Positions 30,105 to 42,505 of a DNA stretch of 64,000 nucleotides are shown here, piece after piece. Within the stretch, counting starts at the first letter, position 1, and every line of letters begins with the position of its first letter. A program made the translations under genes and the position numbers. Where the stretch lies: the NCBI GenBank assembly GCA_014621425.1, contig JAANBB010000020.1, positions 124,001-188,000 of the forward strand. The letters are read 5' to 3'. Source of the DNA: Cylindrodendrum hubeiense. Taxonomy: Eukaryota; Ascomycota; Sordariomycetes; Hypocreales; Nectriaceae. Under the pieces are notes generated by a model. The model searched no databases, was not told the origin of the DNA, and worked only from the letters and a program-made list of their open reading frames with translations.

Positions 30105-33100
30105 ATGTGGTGGCGTTATCTAGAAATGGACACCGAGTCCCTGCTCATGATGATGAAGGGCTCACTCGCCCCAACCATCGTTATCGCCATGTCAGTAGCA
30201 GTAGAAGCGCTTGACCTCTTGGCGACTGTCCCCTAACTATTCCCAGTTCCCAGAGCCACGCCGTGGCCGATGTCACCACCACCACGGGCTACTTGGCCGC
30301 CCTGATTGCAGTGTCTGCACAATGCCTTCAACCACGTGCCAAATTCATCAAGGTCATGTTTTTTTGCCTCCTATCATTATGCGTCACGGCATCAATCAGC
30401 TGTTTGGCGATTTATTCCGCTGTCAAAGCGCGCCATCCCAGCAACAATGTAATCCCCGATCAATATGACAGCAACGCATCTGCTATCGCTGCTATCTGGC
30501 TCTTTGTAATGATTTGGTCAGTTTCCTTGACTCTCATGATGAATTGAAACTAACATGTTATGCGCTTTAGGGTCGGCAATGCCCTGCGAGCCTGGCGCAT
30601 GGCCGAGCTGCAGGACCCAATAGTCGCGTCATCCATCTTTGCTCTAGTGGCTCTAACACGCGCTGGCAACTGGACCACAGTTGACGATGGTCTTGTTTTC
30701 ATCGTCCGGCTAATCAAGACGTTTCTCATTGGGTTTGCAATCCCCACTGGAGTCTCGCTGTTGATCCTGCCTAGGACGTGCCGTGAGGGCATCTTCAAGG
30801 ACACCCGCAACTTTGTCCAAGAGACAAATGCGGTTCTCCAAGCCCTGACCGATTTTGTCGACACCGCATCAAGGACAAGCTTTTTGACAAGGCAGAAAAC
30901 CCATCTAGCTTCCGAAGATGATACTTCGTCACAAGACGACAGCGAAATGACGTCGGAGATGAGATTTGCCAAAGCTCGAGCTCGCTTGACCAAAGCTTCA
31001 GATAATCTGAACGCGCTCGATGCAAAGATTCAAGCTGGCTTGAAATACTCCAGAAATGAGCTAGCCTGGGGAAAACTATCCGCTGCTGACTTGGATGAGA
31101 TTTCGATGCTTCTACGAGGCGTTCTATTGCCCTTATCCGGCATGTCACTGCTTCCAGATATAGTAAACAGCTTTACAGAAGCAGAAGCGAGGCTGCATCC
31201 GACAGATGACGTGGAAGCCATTGAGGATCAAGCACCAATTGACCATGGCATCATTGACGCCTTGTCCGAGTGTCTCGGAGACACGAAGGCACTTGTCAAC
31301 ACCGGCTTGAAATATTTCTTGCTCCAATTGGAGCTTGCAGAGTCTGGAAACCCTAAGAAAAAGTCATCAGACTCAGAGGCAGGCAATGAAGAGCTCTTTC
31401 CGATGGGGTTGGATCCATCATCGCCAGATTTTGTGAATGCATTCGGACTTAAAATCAACGAAATGTCAGCCACGAAGCAAAATCTACGTGCTGATGCATT
31501 CCTTGTCAAGTCCTCTACTCCTGCTTCTCAAAATGTAAGCGAAGACGATACCTCAGAAACCACCCAGCATCTTGATAGGGACATCATTATCCAGCAAGAC
31601 TTCTTGTTGGTGCTGTTCTTGTTCAGTCTCCAAACCATGGTTCTCGATGCGACCCTCAACTTGATCGCTTTTGCAAAGCGAAAGATGGATGATAATACCA
31701 TGAGGCAACCGCGTCTCATTATCCCCGCAGGTCTCCATCCTAGGCGATCTCAAGATTCGTCTTCAAACGAAAAGAAGCCACCAGTCCAGCCCATCGAGCA
31801 ACAAGACACTGGGAGAGAAGTACAGGGACTTGAAGTCGTTGACTTGGTCCATTTGAAGCCAACTAACTTTTTAGAGCGAGGCAGCAACTGGTTTCGCTCA
31901 GTTTCGCACCTTATCAGTTCAGACCTTAGCATGTTTGGTCTCCGAGTCGCCGCTGCATCGCTCAGCATTGGAGTTGTGGCATTTCTGCAACAAACACACG
32001 ACTTTTTCATCCATCAACGAGGTGTCTGGGCCATGATCGTTGTTGTCATCGGAATGAGCCCCACTAGTGGTCAGTCATTCTTTGGCTTTTTCGCGCGTAT
32101 CATGGCTACGGTATTATCTGTGGCTCTGAGTCTCATTGCCTGGTACATCGTTGCCGGGAAGACTCCAGGCGTCATCATTTTTCTTTACCTAGCCAATGTT
32201 GTCGAGGTAAGCCATCTCCAGTGTACACTCCCTCAGATGCTGATTTACTTACCATGCATAGTTCTACACCTACGTGAAGAAGCCTCATTTATTTGGCCCC
32301 TCAATTATTGCTATTGTTACACTGAACATCATCATTGCGTACGAACTTCAGGTGAGGGGCTTCAGTTTCCATGTGATGCCTTGACCCACTTCTTACATTA
32401 TCCTCAGGTCAAAGCAATCGGTATCGAAGTTGCCGAGTCCAACGGGCAGCCATATTATCCGGTTTACATATTTGGCCCATACAAACTGGCAGCCGTCGCA
32501 GTGGGATGCGCCGTGTCCTTCTTCTGGACCATCTTTCCTTACCCCATTACCGCAAAGTCCAACGTGCCGCGACTTGCTGGCGGTAGCCTGTTCAATTTGG
32601 CCAGATTCTACAGTGCCATGCATATCGCCGTGGATCAATGGATTCACAAAGAACGACAGAGTCCCCAGCAGGTCTTGGGACATGGAGATGATCACCTGCG
32701 CAGCGTTCTTCGAGACTTGTACAAGCAAGAGCTTTTGGTCTTGAACGGACTCCGCATGAACAATCATTTCGCGACATACGAGCCACCCATCGGGGGCAAG
32801 TTCCCAAGCGCAATATACACCAAGTTGACGGCTGGCATGCAAAGAATTTTGACCATTATGTCGCTAATGGCGCACATTGCTCAAACCATGCCAGCACCAT
32901 CTTTTCAGCAGTCAGAAGATACGACGGAGGCCCTAGATTGGTCCTCGCACCCCTTGGCAGTAGCTTGGGCTTCTACTGGTTTTCAGTCTCAGTCCACGAC
33001 GTCGCTATTCTGTCACCTTGCCTCGTCTCTCACACATGCCAAACCCTTGCCGCCTTTCCTTGCCGTGTCGGAATCCTTCCCGTTGGTGAGGCATCTTCAC

Positions 33101-33220
33101 AGCATCAACTCAGAGATGTTCCAGATGCAGAATTCCTATCAGCCGGCATATACTGCCTTCATATCTCTTGAGCTACTACGGACGGCATTGAGCCTAGAGC
33201 TACAAAAGCAATTAGAGTGA
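30105..33220 (+). CDS. FUSC-type membrane protein (ArAE_2/DUF2421)
   Basis: Large membrane protein of the fungal aromatic-acid-exporter-like family (ArAE_2_N, FUSC, DUF2421; brefeldin-sensitivity-type). Exons are 30105-30190, 30247-30516, 30571-32206, 32262-32351 and 32408-33220 (964 aa). Two hydrophobic bundles are visible: N-terminal (LLMMMKGSLAPTI through VMIWVGNALRAW) and central (about residues 470-640, with GVWAMIVVVIGMSPTSG). Soluble stretches separate them. The start is uncertain: ATG 30105 (MWWRYLEMD) is the first in frame after a stop, and an upstream exon near 29979 is possible. The 3' end may also differ: GTGAGT at 33217 and gctaacctctag ending at 33262 look like an intron that would move the stop to 33290. 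Confidence 0.87.
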
Positions 33221-33554
33221 GTTGACATGTATAATCAAAAGATGATCAGTGCTAACCTCTAGAACTTTAGTGAGATCCGACTTTTGGTAGGGGAAATTAC
33301 ATTCCACGTTTAGTGCCACAGGCTGCAATTATGGATCATAATGTTAAAAGGATAGAGAACAGCTACGGAGTGACTGTACAATTGGCAATCGTCGCAAGAG
33401 AATTCAAACACTTATTCCTTGGAGATTACGGACACGACAGTCCAATGAACAATATGACTGACCACTCTCAACGATTCACCCACCCAGAAACAATTTGTGC
33501 TTTATGACCGCTACCATACCTAAATCAATAGCACAAACGCTACATTTTAGTCGC

Positions 33555-34005
33555 CTAGCACCTGTGGACAGTCCCACCTGTTCCCTTATCCTTGTTTGTG
33601 ACACCAACATACGTATAGTCATCTTTCATAATCACGCGGTAAGTTCCGGGATCCTTGATACCTATCCACAGATTGAATGATTAATATCTATTGGGTTAAA
33701 GAAAAGAACAACATACTAGTCCAAACAGGGTCCAACAGCGGAAACTCCCACAACTGTCCCTGTGTGTTGAAAATAGGAGAACCACTGGCAGCCTTATTGC
33801 CAAATTTCTTTGGGTACGCGTAGCCAGAGTCTTGCAACGTATAAGCTTGCGATTTAGACGTGGCAATCTGGGCCTTGGACCAGGTCTTTCCATCACAGGT
33901 TAAGCTCTGAGGAATATCGGCTCGAGTTTCGAGAGTGGAAGTGGGAAAGGCGACCGATAAGGTAACGAGACTGAGGAGGAAAGCATTCTTAAGATTGAAC
34001 ATCAT
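33555..34005 (-). CDS. secreted RNase-T1-like protein, catalytic His not seen
   Basis: Exons 34005-33717 and 33661-33555 (131 aa), with a 55-bp phase-1 intron. A signal peptide begins at the paired ATGs 34005/34002. The mature region has the layout of microbial guanyl-RNase folds: a Cys near the N-terminus (LTCDGKTW), a YPKKF segment, LWEFPLL with the family's Glu, a TYRVI strand with the Arg, and a C-terminal Cys. Where active enzymes carry His in the first and last catalytic blocks, Lys or Asn stands here, and the only His is next to the last Cys. One N-to-C disulphide plus lost His residues recalls RNase-like secreted effector proteins. The family call is from motif order only. Confidence 0.65.
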
Positions 34006-34666
34006 ATTGAGTAGAGAACTAGGATATAGGTGAGTGGAGGTTAATGTGAATTGATAAAGACAGTCACGATGTGTCAACGGGCTTCTTATAGATATTCTCT
34101 CGGCGCTGTGAGCCTGGAAAGTCCCGCGCGAAGCGATGGCGAAGATGTTGAGACAGTAGGGAGTCTCACATCCACAAATGAAATATTAGGCTTCCACGGC
34201 GTTTATGTGATAATCACGCATCAGTATTTGGTCATTATCTACAATCGCAGATTGGGTAGGGAACTGGTATTGACTGAGAATACGGCCGATGTCAGCCTTG
34301 AACTTCCGAATGTCTCAACCCACGATGCTTACATAGCCATGAAGAGCCTATGTAAATGTGGTAGGACTGATACATTCTCGGACAAATTATCAATATTCCA
34401 TAGCATTCGGCTTAACTCCATTAAACCACGGCTACCTGAGAACGCTACATCAGTATCATCCAGTGAACATGAGTCTCAGGCACTCTGAATGTCTCGGGAT
34501 CCCCGGTCATGCAGCGATCGTCAAAGTAGCGGTAAAGAGACGGAGCGGCGTTTGTAAATTTGAACCTAGACGTGACATACATATTCGTTCTTTCAATTGC
34601 ATTGCTATTCTTCCCCAGGGCCAAATGCTTTTTGTGCCATCTTCAGTACCTGGCAAGACAGACACG
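34006..34666. other. divergent promoter region
   Basis: Lies between the RNase-like gene (-) and the DUF3632 gene (+). The DUF3632 frame is open back to 34358, and an alternative start exists at 34625. The upstream residues are not protein-like. Confidence 0.4.
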
Positions 34667-35549
34667 ATGAACTCTACTTCAGGGAAACAGCCTTACCGCA
34701 CTATGATAGAGCACCGCGAAGAATTCAAAATACTCGACGCACTACTACAACGCTCTGACGTCTCAGTCGCTAATGCGGTACAACAAATCCTGAAACTTAC
34801 CACGGCGGCCTGGGACGATTCTGGTTCACTTGGCTCTCACCCTTGGTACACCTTTGACTCTCTCATCGAGATTTCCAAGACCACTGTACCTGCCCAACAA
34901 ACAAAACTCGTTGAATTTGTTTTCCAGCTCCACAAGGTCCAGGTCATAGATCCAAAGACGGGTGACCCGGTGAAAGACGATAACGATTACCTCGTCTGGA
35001 CCGAGCTCCCTGCCCTCGGCTACACGGCAGCTGATGAGTGGAATGCATTTGGTAAATTCTTGCAGTTTTATCTATAACGGGATAAGAAAATCAAGGCTGA
35101 ACTGACTTCACACAGATGTTTTTGACCCTAGCGCGACACCCGAGGAAAAACAACGCTGGGAAAACATGATCGCCTTTTTAGCCCAGCTTAGTGCCGCTGC
35201 TGATGTTGACTACAACAGCACCATAATAAGCGAAATGAACTTTACATTCTGGTCTCTCCGAGCTTTCAAGGAAGCCTTTGAGCCAGCAGATGAAAAGCCA
35301 GCTTTGGAAGATTTAGCAGTGAGAACAGCGTGCTTGTGGCTTGTACATGCATCGGACAGACTATGGGGCAGTATTAAACACGGTCAAATCTTTAACCACA
35401 GAGGAGATGGTACAGGAACATCGATTAATAGCGAGATGTGGAGAAGCTGGGAACGGGGTCTGCTAGCTGCTCAGGTTAGCAGCAGCGAGGAAACAAAGCA
35501 GCTTATCCAGAGTGCATTGGAAAATATGAGAAGAGCTGAGGGAGAATAA
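34667..35549 (+). CDS. DUF3632 family protein
   Basis: Exons 34667-35051 and 35116-35549 (272 aa), with a 64-bp phase-1 intron. A typical fungal DUF3632 layout is seen: an N-terminal alpha-helical part beginning with the EEFKILDALLQ segment, a PWYTFDSLIEIS block, a TELPALGY block, and a C-terminal half with the LAVRTACLWLVHASDRLW helix. The family is cytosolic and of unknown function. ATG 34667 (MNSTSGK) was chosen because the stretch between the earlier in-frame ATG 34625 and 34667 is not conserved-looking. Confidence 0.85.
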
Positions 35550-36581
35550 ATTGGAAATTACGCGTCATCTTAGCTTCTCTATTACTGCCACAAATTCGCA
35601 TGAACTTGAACTACTTGAGTCCTTCAGATGACTGAACACTTATTTGGAATGATAGCCCCTTAATCCGCTACTCGTATTGGGTATTTCTTGAAGGATGACC
35701 CGTCTTACAAGTACCTCTACATATTTATCGGGATCGGGCCGTAATCGGGTCATCCTTAACTCCGGCGGTGATATATGTTAGTCAGTGAACACATGTCTTG
35801 TCGCATTCACACTGACCAACGAAAGTGGGATGCGCATTCTAACGTGGAATTTGTAATATGCCCTGGATATTAAATGTGACATGTCCGATGCTTCATCAGT
35901 GGGAGAATATGTGAAACATGCCCATGCCATGGCTCTAAACTTTTGATGATGAGGACTAATGTCGTTTTACTTGGTATCAAGAGCAAATATCCAAATCCAC
36001 AAACATGCCCCGTTCGATTTTGAATCATTCTAGGGTGCGCGTGTGTCTAAATCACCACCAGGTCACATGCGCTTACGAAGGATTCAGCGTGTGTCCAGAC
36101 TAAAGGGTAGCTTCTATCATCTGTTCAACTTGGCCTGCTGCTAAGTCCAATACTTGTCAAGCTGTATGACCAGGAAAAGGGGAGTCGCATCGCGATGACA
36201 ACTGGCCTAGCAAACAAAGCAGGAAGGAAATGACGGTCAAGGGCTTTTATGGCTGTGATAAATAGAGGCCGGACCAGCCAGCCCCTTGGATAGATCTGTA
36301 TCCTGTCTGGCAACGTTCTTGAGACCTTTAGTACTGTCAGCCGCTGTGACCTTAGTCTGACACTGTCCACATCATCTCACGTCATACTGGTATCGTCACT
36401 TAGGGGCCTGAGCCTCAGGCCAAGATTCTTGTACCCTCCACTCCAAAGGATTCGCCCCAAGGCCAATTTCTGTCGGAATTGGACGCGTCATTTCCCAACA
36501 TGTCAATAAAAGTGCTGTCAAATAGACAACTTGACAAGGGACATATCACGGGTTGATTTAACCTCGCGATTGTCTCGAGGG
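35550..36581. other. 1.0-kb spacer
   Basis: No gene recognised. Frames at 36125-36370 and 36415-36618 on the minus strand are unsupported. Confidence 0.4.
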
Positions 36582-39500
36582 ATGGAGTACTTACCAAGCC
36601 CCACCAACGCAGCGCCACCGGTGCAAGTTCCCCACGTCGCCAAGCTGTTATATGATGGGAAGCACTTCACATCATTCCTTCCCGATGCGGTTACGATCTC
36701 AAGAATCTCAAAGATGAATCTGCGGAGAGAATCGCTTCTTTGGCGCAGTCATGGCTGTATTTTGGCGTGATTGCAACTGTCTTTCACCTGTTTGAGTCGC
36801 CGCCCGTCGACCTGGAGCGATTCAAAATTGAGAGAGTCTCATCTGATGGCTCCCTTGAGCTAGTAGTCAATTCTGAGGAGCTCAAAACACTTCTTGACAA
36901 GTGGTTCAGAGCCGCAGTTGATCCGGCATTCGGGAAACCTCCAGTTGAGGGATTCCGAGAAGGGAGGGAACCGTTTCGCTTAGGCGAGCTTCTGGCTATC
37001 AAGAGCCGCTGCTTGAAGCGGCTAGGAACAGCCATGCGTCATGCTCAACAATTCGAGACTCTCCCGCAAAGTACCGCACACCCGATGCCCATCGTTCTCT
37101 TGTCTATCAAAACCTTGATCGTCAGCGTCGCTGCGATGCTTCAAGCCTCGATCGTTGACGAGTCGAAAACCCGTATTTTCGAGCGCGATTACCAACTTAT
37201 TGAGATGTATGATGCGCACCCACTAGAGAATTGTAAGCCAATAAGCAGGGAATGGGAACAACCATTGCCATCGGCTACAGTGCTTTTGTCAGAGTTTCGG
37301 GAGAGAGGGTGGTGTGAGTTCCGAGCTCGCCAGATGTGCTCCAAGCACAACTATGCTATCACTTATTATCTCTGCAAGCTGCCCGTCCAACCCCCCCACA
37401 TCTCCCACGCGAGATGCTCCAAGACATCATGCGTGGCTCACAACGTGGATATGAAGAAATATACAACGAGGCACATTACCGAAGATTGCCAGTGTCAGAT
37501 GATAGACGTCCCCCACGACAAACTGAGAGCCATCATCAGGTCAGACGCAATCCCATTGGTGGCAGTGCGAGAACGCGAGCATGGACGTCTCGAGCTTGAG
37601 GTACAAGCGATGGAGCATTCTGATCGCTATGTTGCATACTCACACGTGTGGGCAGACGGGCTCGGGAACCCGAATGCAAATGCGCTGCCACATTGTCAAC
37701 TCAAGAGACTCGCAGACCACACACGAAATATTACCCCCCCTACCTCATATATGAATGGAAAGTACGTTACTATGGGTTCATGAGATTGGACCTGTCTCGA
37801 ATGAGTTCAAACCTCCGAACCGAATGGTTCTGGTTTGATACTCTGTGTATTCCAGTGGGATCCTCCGCGGATGACATTGCGCTCAAGTTCAAGGCTATAA
37901 ATCAAATGGCCGCCATCTATTCGTGCGCCATTCAAATTCTCATTCTAGATTCAACCATGCAGAAGATCAACTCTGCCGATGTTGATGTCTGTGAGCTCCT
38001 CGCCAGAATAAGCTCCATGGCGTGGATGACCAGATGCTGGACGTTCCAGGAAGGGGCTTTGGCAGGAGATTGTCAGATCCAAACAGCGGATAAGTCAATT
38101 GACCCTCTAAGGATGGTCCTCGAAAAGGTGACGGAAAATACCTACCGAATGATGCAGAGCAAGGGAAAAGTCCAAGCTGTCCGCAACACTCTTCATGCCT
38201 TTCACACCTTCTACCTCATGATTAGGGAAAAGAAATTCGGACCTGTGGATGGTGAGCCGAGCGCGATGCTGCAAGGAAGGTTGACGACTAGGCCCGTGAC
38301 AGCCGAGGAGGCATTACAAGTAATGCTGGCGCGGCCCATGAAGTACGACCTCCGCCTCGATCTTCACCTCCGGAAAAAAGAGTGGTTTAGCAGAAACACC
38401 AAGCTGGACATTTATCTTGATTTCTTGAGATGTTGGAATGTGTTAGAGAGAAGAACCACGACAAAGCCCAACGACATTCACATCATCATTGCCAATATCC
38501 TCAATTTCAACGCCTTTACAATCATCAATATGGAGAAACCTGAAGACAGAATGGCAATCATCCTCTGGAGTCTGCCTCGAATCCCGCTAGCCATATTCTT
38601 CGACAACACTAGCACGCGGCACAATTCAGACGAGCACCATAGCAACAGATGGCTCCCTCTCTACCCCAGTAGAAAAAGAATCAAGTCACCGATCGGTGTC
38701 GTGCCCCACGGAAACTTGCTGAAACTAGACACCGAGAGAAATGAAGAAGATGGCGACGAGGAAAGCGTACACGAAGACACGCCGACCTTGTTTGTTCTCC
38801 CTCTGACGTCCAAACAAAGCCGAATACTATTCACAGACGAGATGACTTCACTCGTCTACGACATAGAGTTTCATCGGACTGCCAGGGACTGTGCGGACTT
38901 TTCAACGGGAGAGTTTCGCAACACAATTATTATGGTAGAGTGTTCTGGGGACGATGGAAACGTAGATTCGCGAGGGGGGTTAAGTGGAGCTTGTTTTCAT
39001 GAACCGCACGAAACGTCTCAGCCATCGTTAAGTGCTTTGACGACCGATGCCAATGATTCCGATTCCGCGCATGAACTCGATCCCGTTTCATCGGAGAAAA
39101 GGCTCTTCGAAGTGGTGTTCGATTGCCCAATAACCGTGCGTCTACGGGAACATGACGACGATGCAGTTGCGATAACTTTGCCGATGGTTGAAGGCGAGAG
39201 TGTTCCTCCTCACTTTTACGTAGCGATCCGAGCTGGTAAGTTGTGTCTTGTTTTGTGACATCATGTTCCCCAAACATGCCGAGTCTTGGTGAATGCCAGA
39301 CTTCTAATACTCTTGGATAGATGCTCCAACGGTCGACGTACCTCTACCTCGGCGTCCAAAAATGCCAAGAATGATGCTAGTATTGGCTCTTATACTCGTC
39401 CCTACGGCAATCGCGTCGTTCTTGCTGGATCTGGTCGCCGCTATTCTTCTCCTTGCTTGTTATCGACGTTTTTCCCAATTTCCGATCCCGTCTCAAGTCG

Positions 39501-39898
39501 GAGGCATCATGATATTTAATCTCGACATGATCAGCTTTTTCGCACGATTCATTCCTTTCAGAGCTCCAACCTATACATCAACACTTTCATTTGCACTCTT
39601 TCGCATGGCGATGTGTGTGTTGTACCTTGTCCCTCTCTATGTTCTAGCATATGATGGATCGCAGCGTCCATTGGCAATTGGGACCACAGTTTTGACGATG
39701 CTCAGTGTCATCATTCAAATATTTATCTGGACGATATGGAGGTTCCATGTGGCACCGATAGTCTTCACTAACTGGCAAGATACTTTTACGCCTGACTGGT
39801 CACCGGATGATGGTAAGGGTTGGTATTCATTTGTGAGCAGGGTCGACTTTGAGAATATGGGCGCTTTTTTCTTCAATAAGCCTCTGGATGATAATTAA
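36582..39898 (+). pseudogene. HET-domain protein with C-terminal membrane segments, frameshifted
   Basis: Heterokaryon-incompatibility-type gene. From ATG 36582 the N-terminus (LPSPTNAAPPVQVPHVAKLLYD) reads typically. Near 36672-36685 the homologous frame then shifts by -1 into the long frame containing DESAERIASLAQSWLYFG. No intron can bridge this, so there is a missing base or an assembly error. Downstream exons run to 37761, then 37806-39235 and 39321-39898. HET blocks are RYVAYSHVWADGLGN, FWFDTLCIP, MAAIYSCA and MTRCWTFQEGAL. The last exon adds several hydrophobic segments (for example LVLALILVPTAIASFLLDL), so the product would be membrane-anchored. HET proteins trigger cell death on non-self recognition. 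If only the second frame is used, translation could start at 36740. Confidence 0.8.
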
Positions 39899-40568
39899 AG
39901 ATCGGGGTAGTAACATACATCCAGCCCATTCTGTCGCATAAACTGAATTGATTGGTGATATACGTACAAAGTAATTGTCTCTATTGTTGTACTGATATAT
40001 TCTCAATATCTTGATACATGAGTGAAATGCGACAGAATGTAGGAGGACGGGAATCTCGCCTGCAGGATCGGGCTCTGGCTCTTTTATTTGTATGATTCTA
40101 AGCACTAACGGCAAGGAATAAGCAGCGTAATGATTAAATAAACGTGTACTGGCTGGAGAGTTGAGAGGATGTATGTTGATTCACAAAAGCAGGCTCGAGA
40201 TGTTGCGGATGGCAGGCAGTCTTTTATTTAATGATGTTTAACATACTCCCTCCAGCTTTTGACACTTTCACTTTGAATCAGACTATGCATGCATCGATAC
40301 AGTTTGACATGACTCTGTGGATTTGAATGATTACAACAAGAAAATAATAGGCAGTGTGATCGAACCGTCCATTCTCCTTGTCGCGGTTCTCATATTACAT
40401 GGCTCCAACAACTTCAAGCCCTCTTCCTACTCATCCCCACGATCCAAAAAGGCCAAAGGTAAGTGCCCTCCATAAGTACCTCGGCAACTCTCTTAGAGAA
40501 AATCCCGGCGCCGGCAATAAGTCCTTCGGTTTGGGGAGAGGACCCCCCGCTGGCACCGGTTCCTGGCT
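39899..40568. other. convergent spacer
   Basis: Lies between the 3' ends of the HET gene and of the broken coiled-coil gene. A plus frame at 40378-40720 overlaps the antisense gene and is unsupported. Confidence 0.4.
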
Positions 40569-42284
40569 TCAGGCGTGTCGCAGAGCGTCTCTCAGCGCCT
40601 TGCCAAGTCTCTCGACTTCGCTGTCAGCTGTATCACGCTCAGCTTCCAAGGCTTCAAATCTGGTGGCGAGGTCCTTCTTTTCGATCGTCAATTTATGAAG
40701 ATCCTCGTGCTGCTTTTTAAACGCAGTCTCCCGCCTCTCAATGGTTTGTTCAGCAAGAGTGAGTGCCGTCTGGAGGTTCTGGAGGCTAATTTCTAGCTCA
40801 AGCTTTCTCGCCGTAAGTTGGGCATTGTCTGCCCGCAGCTTGTCGTTGTGCTTCTTCTCCACGTTATACCTAGACTGAAACCCGGAAAGTTTCGTCTGCA
40901 GGTCGGTGATAGTCGCCACAGCAACCTTAAGTTTGGCATCTAGCTTTGCGGACTTGAGTAATTCTGTATCCAAAAGCTTCTGAAGGTTGACAAGGCGGGC
41001 GTGCTCGTCCACGAGCTCCTTGCGAGTCGACTGAAGGATCTTGTGGTCCTCTGCGTCGTGCTTAGCATCTTTGGTGATGAGGTCCTCAAGGTCGGTGATC
41101 TTCTTGAAAAGGGCTTTCTTCTCCTTTTCCCAATCCTCTCGGGCCATTGTGAGCTGCTTTTACAAATCGTCACCCTTGGCCTTCTCGATGTCGAAGTTGT
41201 CATTGAGAATCCTGGCAGTGCCACTGAGTCCCGTGTTCTCAGTTTTGGCAGCCTTGAGCTGCCGACCGCGTACGTGAAAGTCGGCATCAAGAGTTGTGAA
41301 TCGCTTTGTGTCATTAGTAATTTCTCTCTATGATAGGAATTACAGTTGCGTACCTCTTGGGCATGCTTGGCAAGGTATCCGGCTTGATCGACAAAGGCAG
41401 CCGTCTGTGCCAAGGTCTCAATAAGACCCTTAGGGAATGGTAACGGTGTTAAAATTCTAGGGAGAGATGACTGTGCCTGGGGAAGGCGAACTTCGAGTGA
41501 GCTCTTGTCCAGCGCTGACTCAGGTGGGTTAAAGTCACTATATGAAAAGTTATCAGCAGCGTTTATGCGTATGGAGGCTCAAACTAACTGGGAATGATGT
41601 TCGATGAGTGCGGAAAGAGTCATTTCGCCAAGTTCTCCTTTGGTTCCATTTTCGTTCATCTGGACGGCAAGCTTCTCGGTCTTCTCACTCCAGCTGCAGG
41701 TGATATTGTAATAGGAGTGATAGGAGAACTTGATGATTCCATCTCCCGCTCCAGCCTCCATTTTCTGGACCGCTTCGCGGAATGATGGAGCCTTGGTCTT
41801 TTCGGGCGAGTCTTTCGTCCACTGCCAGAGGGATAGCACGGGCTTGCCTTCACCAAAGCCTTCGGGGACAATGAAAATCGCCAACTCGTTGCTTGCGAAG
41901 TTAAGCCAGTTGACCTTGCCTGTCCAGATGCGGCCAGTCCCATTTGACTGCTCACCCTTAGACTGCCAGATGCGCTTAAAGTCCATGACCTTACGGGCAC
42001 CTGACTTTGACATGGTGACATTGAGCTTGCCATAAAACTCCTTGGATGTAATCTCAAAGGAGTAGTAGGAACTCTTGAAGGTGAAGGTGCCTTCGCCGCT
42101 TTGGTTCTTAGTCACCTTGTCGACGACCAGGTTCTGGAACCAGTTGGCCTTCTTGACACCCTGTGCATTGGGTGAAGAAGTAGGCAGAGTCGCCGACGCG
42201 AACGGGGCCATTGGGCAAGACAATGACAAATGTCTCCTTGTCACCGTAGTTGAACCAGTCGAGCTTTCCCTCGTAGACGAACAT
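40569..42284 (-). pseudogene. broken gene: repeated beta domain plus coiled coil
   Basis: Transcript order 42284-41589, 41537-41354, 41303-40569, with two good GT..AG introns of 51 and 50 bp. The N-terminal part holds two related units: EGKLDWFNYGDKETFVIVLP (near the ATG at 42284) and TGKVNWLNFASNELAIFIVP about 110 residues later. The C-terminal 200 residues form a long coiled coil. Two lesions break it. The frame changes by one base between about 42185 and 42150, where no intron can fit. An in-frame TAA at 41162-41160 lies 47 codons into the last exon, and the same frame continues with coiled coil for 197 codons. I do not recognise the family. Confidence 0.7.
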
Positions 42285-42505
42285 GATGGCTGGTTGTGGA
42301 GTTGTTGTTTTCAGTGGTGTGAAGCGATAGAGAAGCAGATGATGGTTGAGTAGAGGATAATGATGTCGAGATATCGAGATGATTATCAGTATTTTATAGC
42401 TTGCAGCTCCACAGCCATGTCCTCTTACTGGGTTCAGTTCCCTGAATGTGGCTAACAGGTGAAAATGTGTGGTACTGCCATCTTACTGCTATTGTGTTTC
42501 TTGAT

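Noticed and set aside
40940..41413. 157-aa minus frame at 40940-41413
   Set aside because: Out-of-frame shadow; the spliced frame through 41303-40569 continues the coiled coil.
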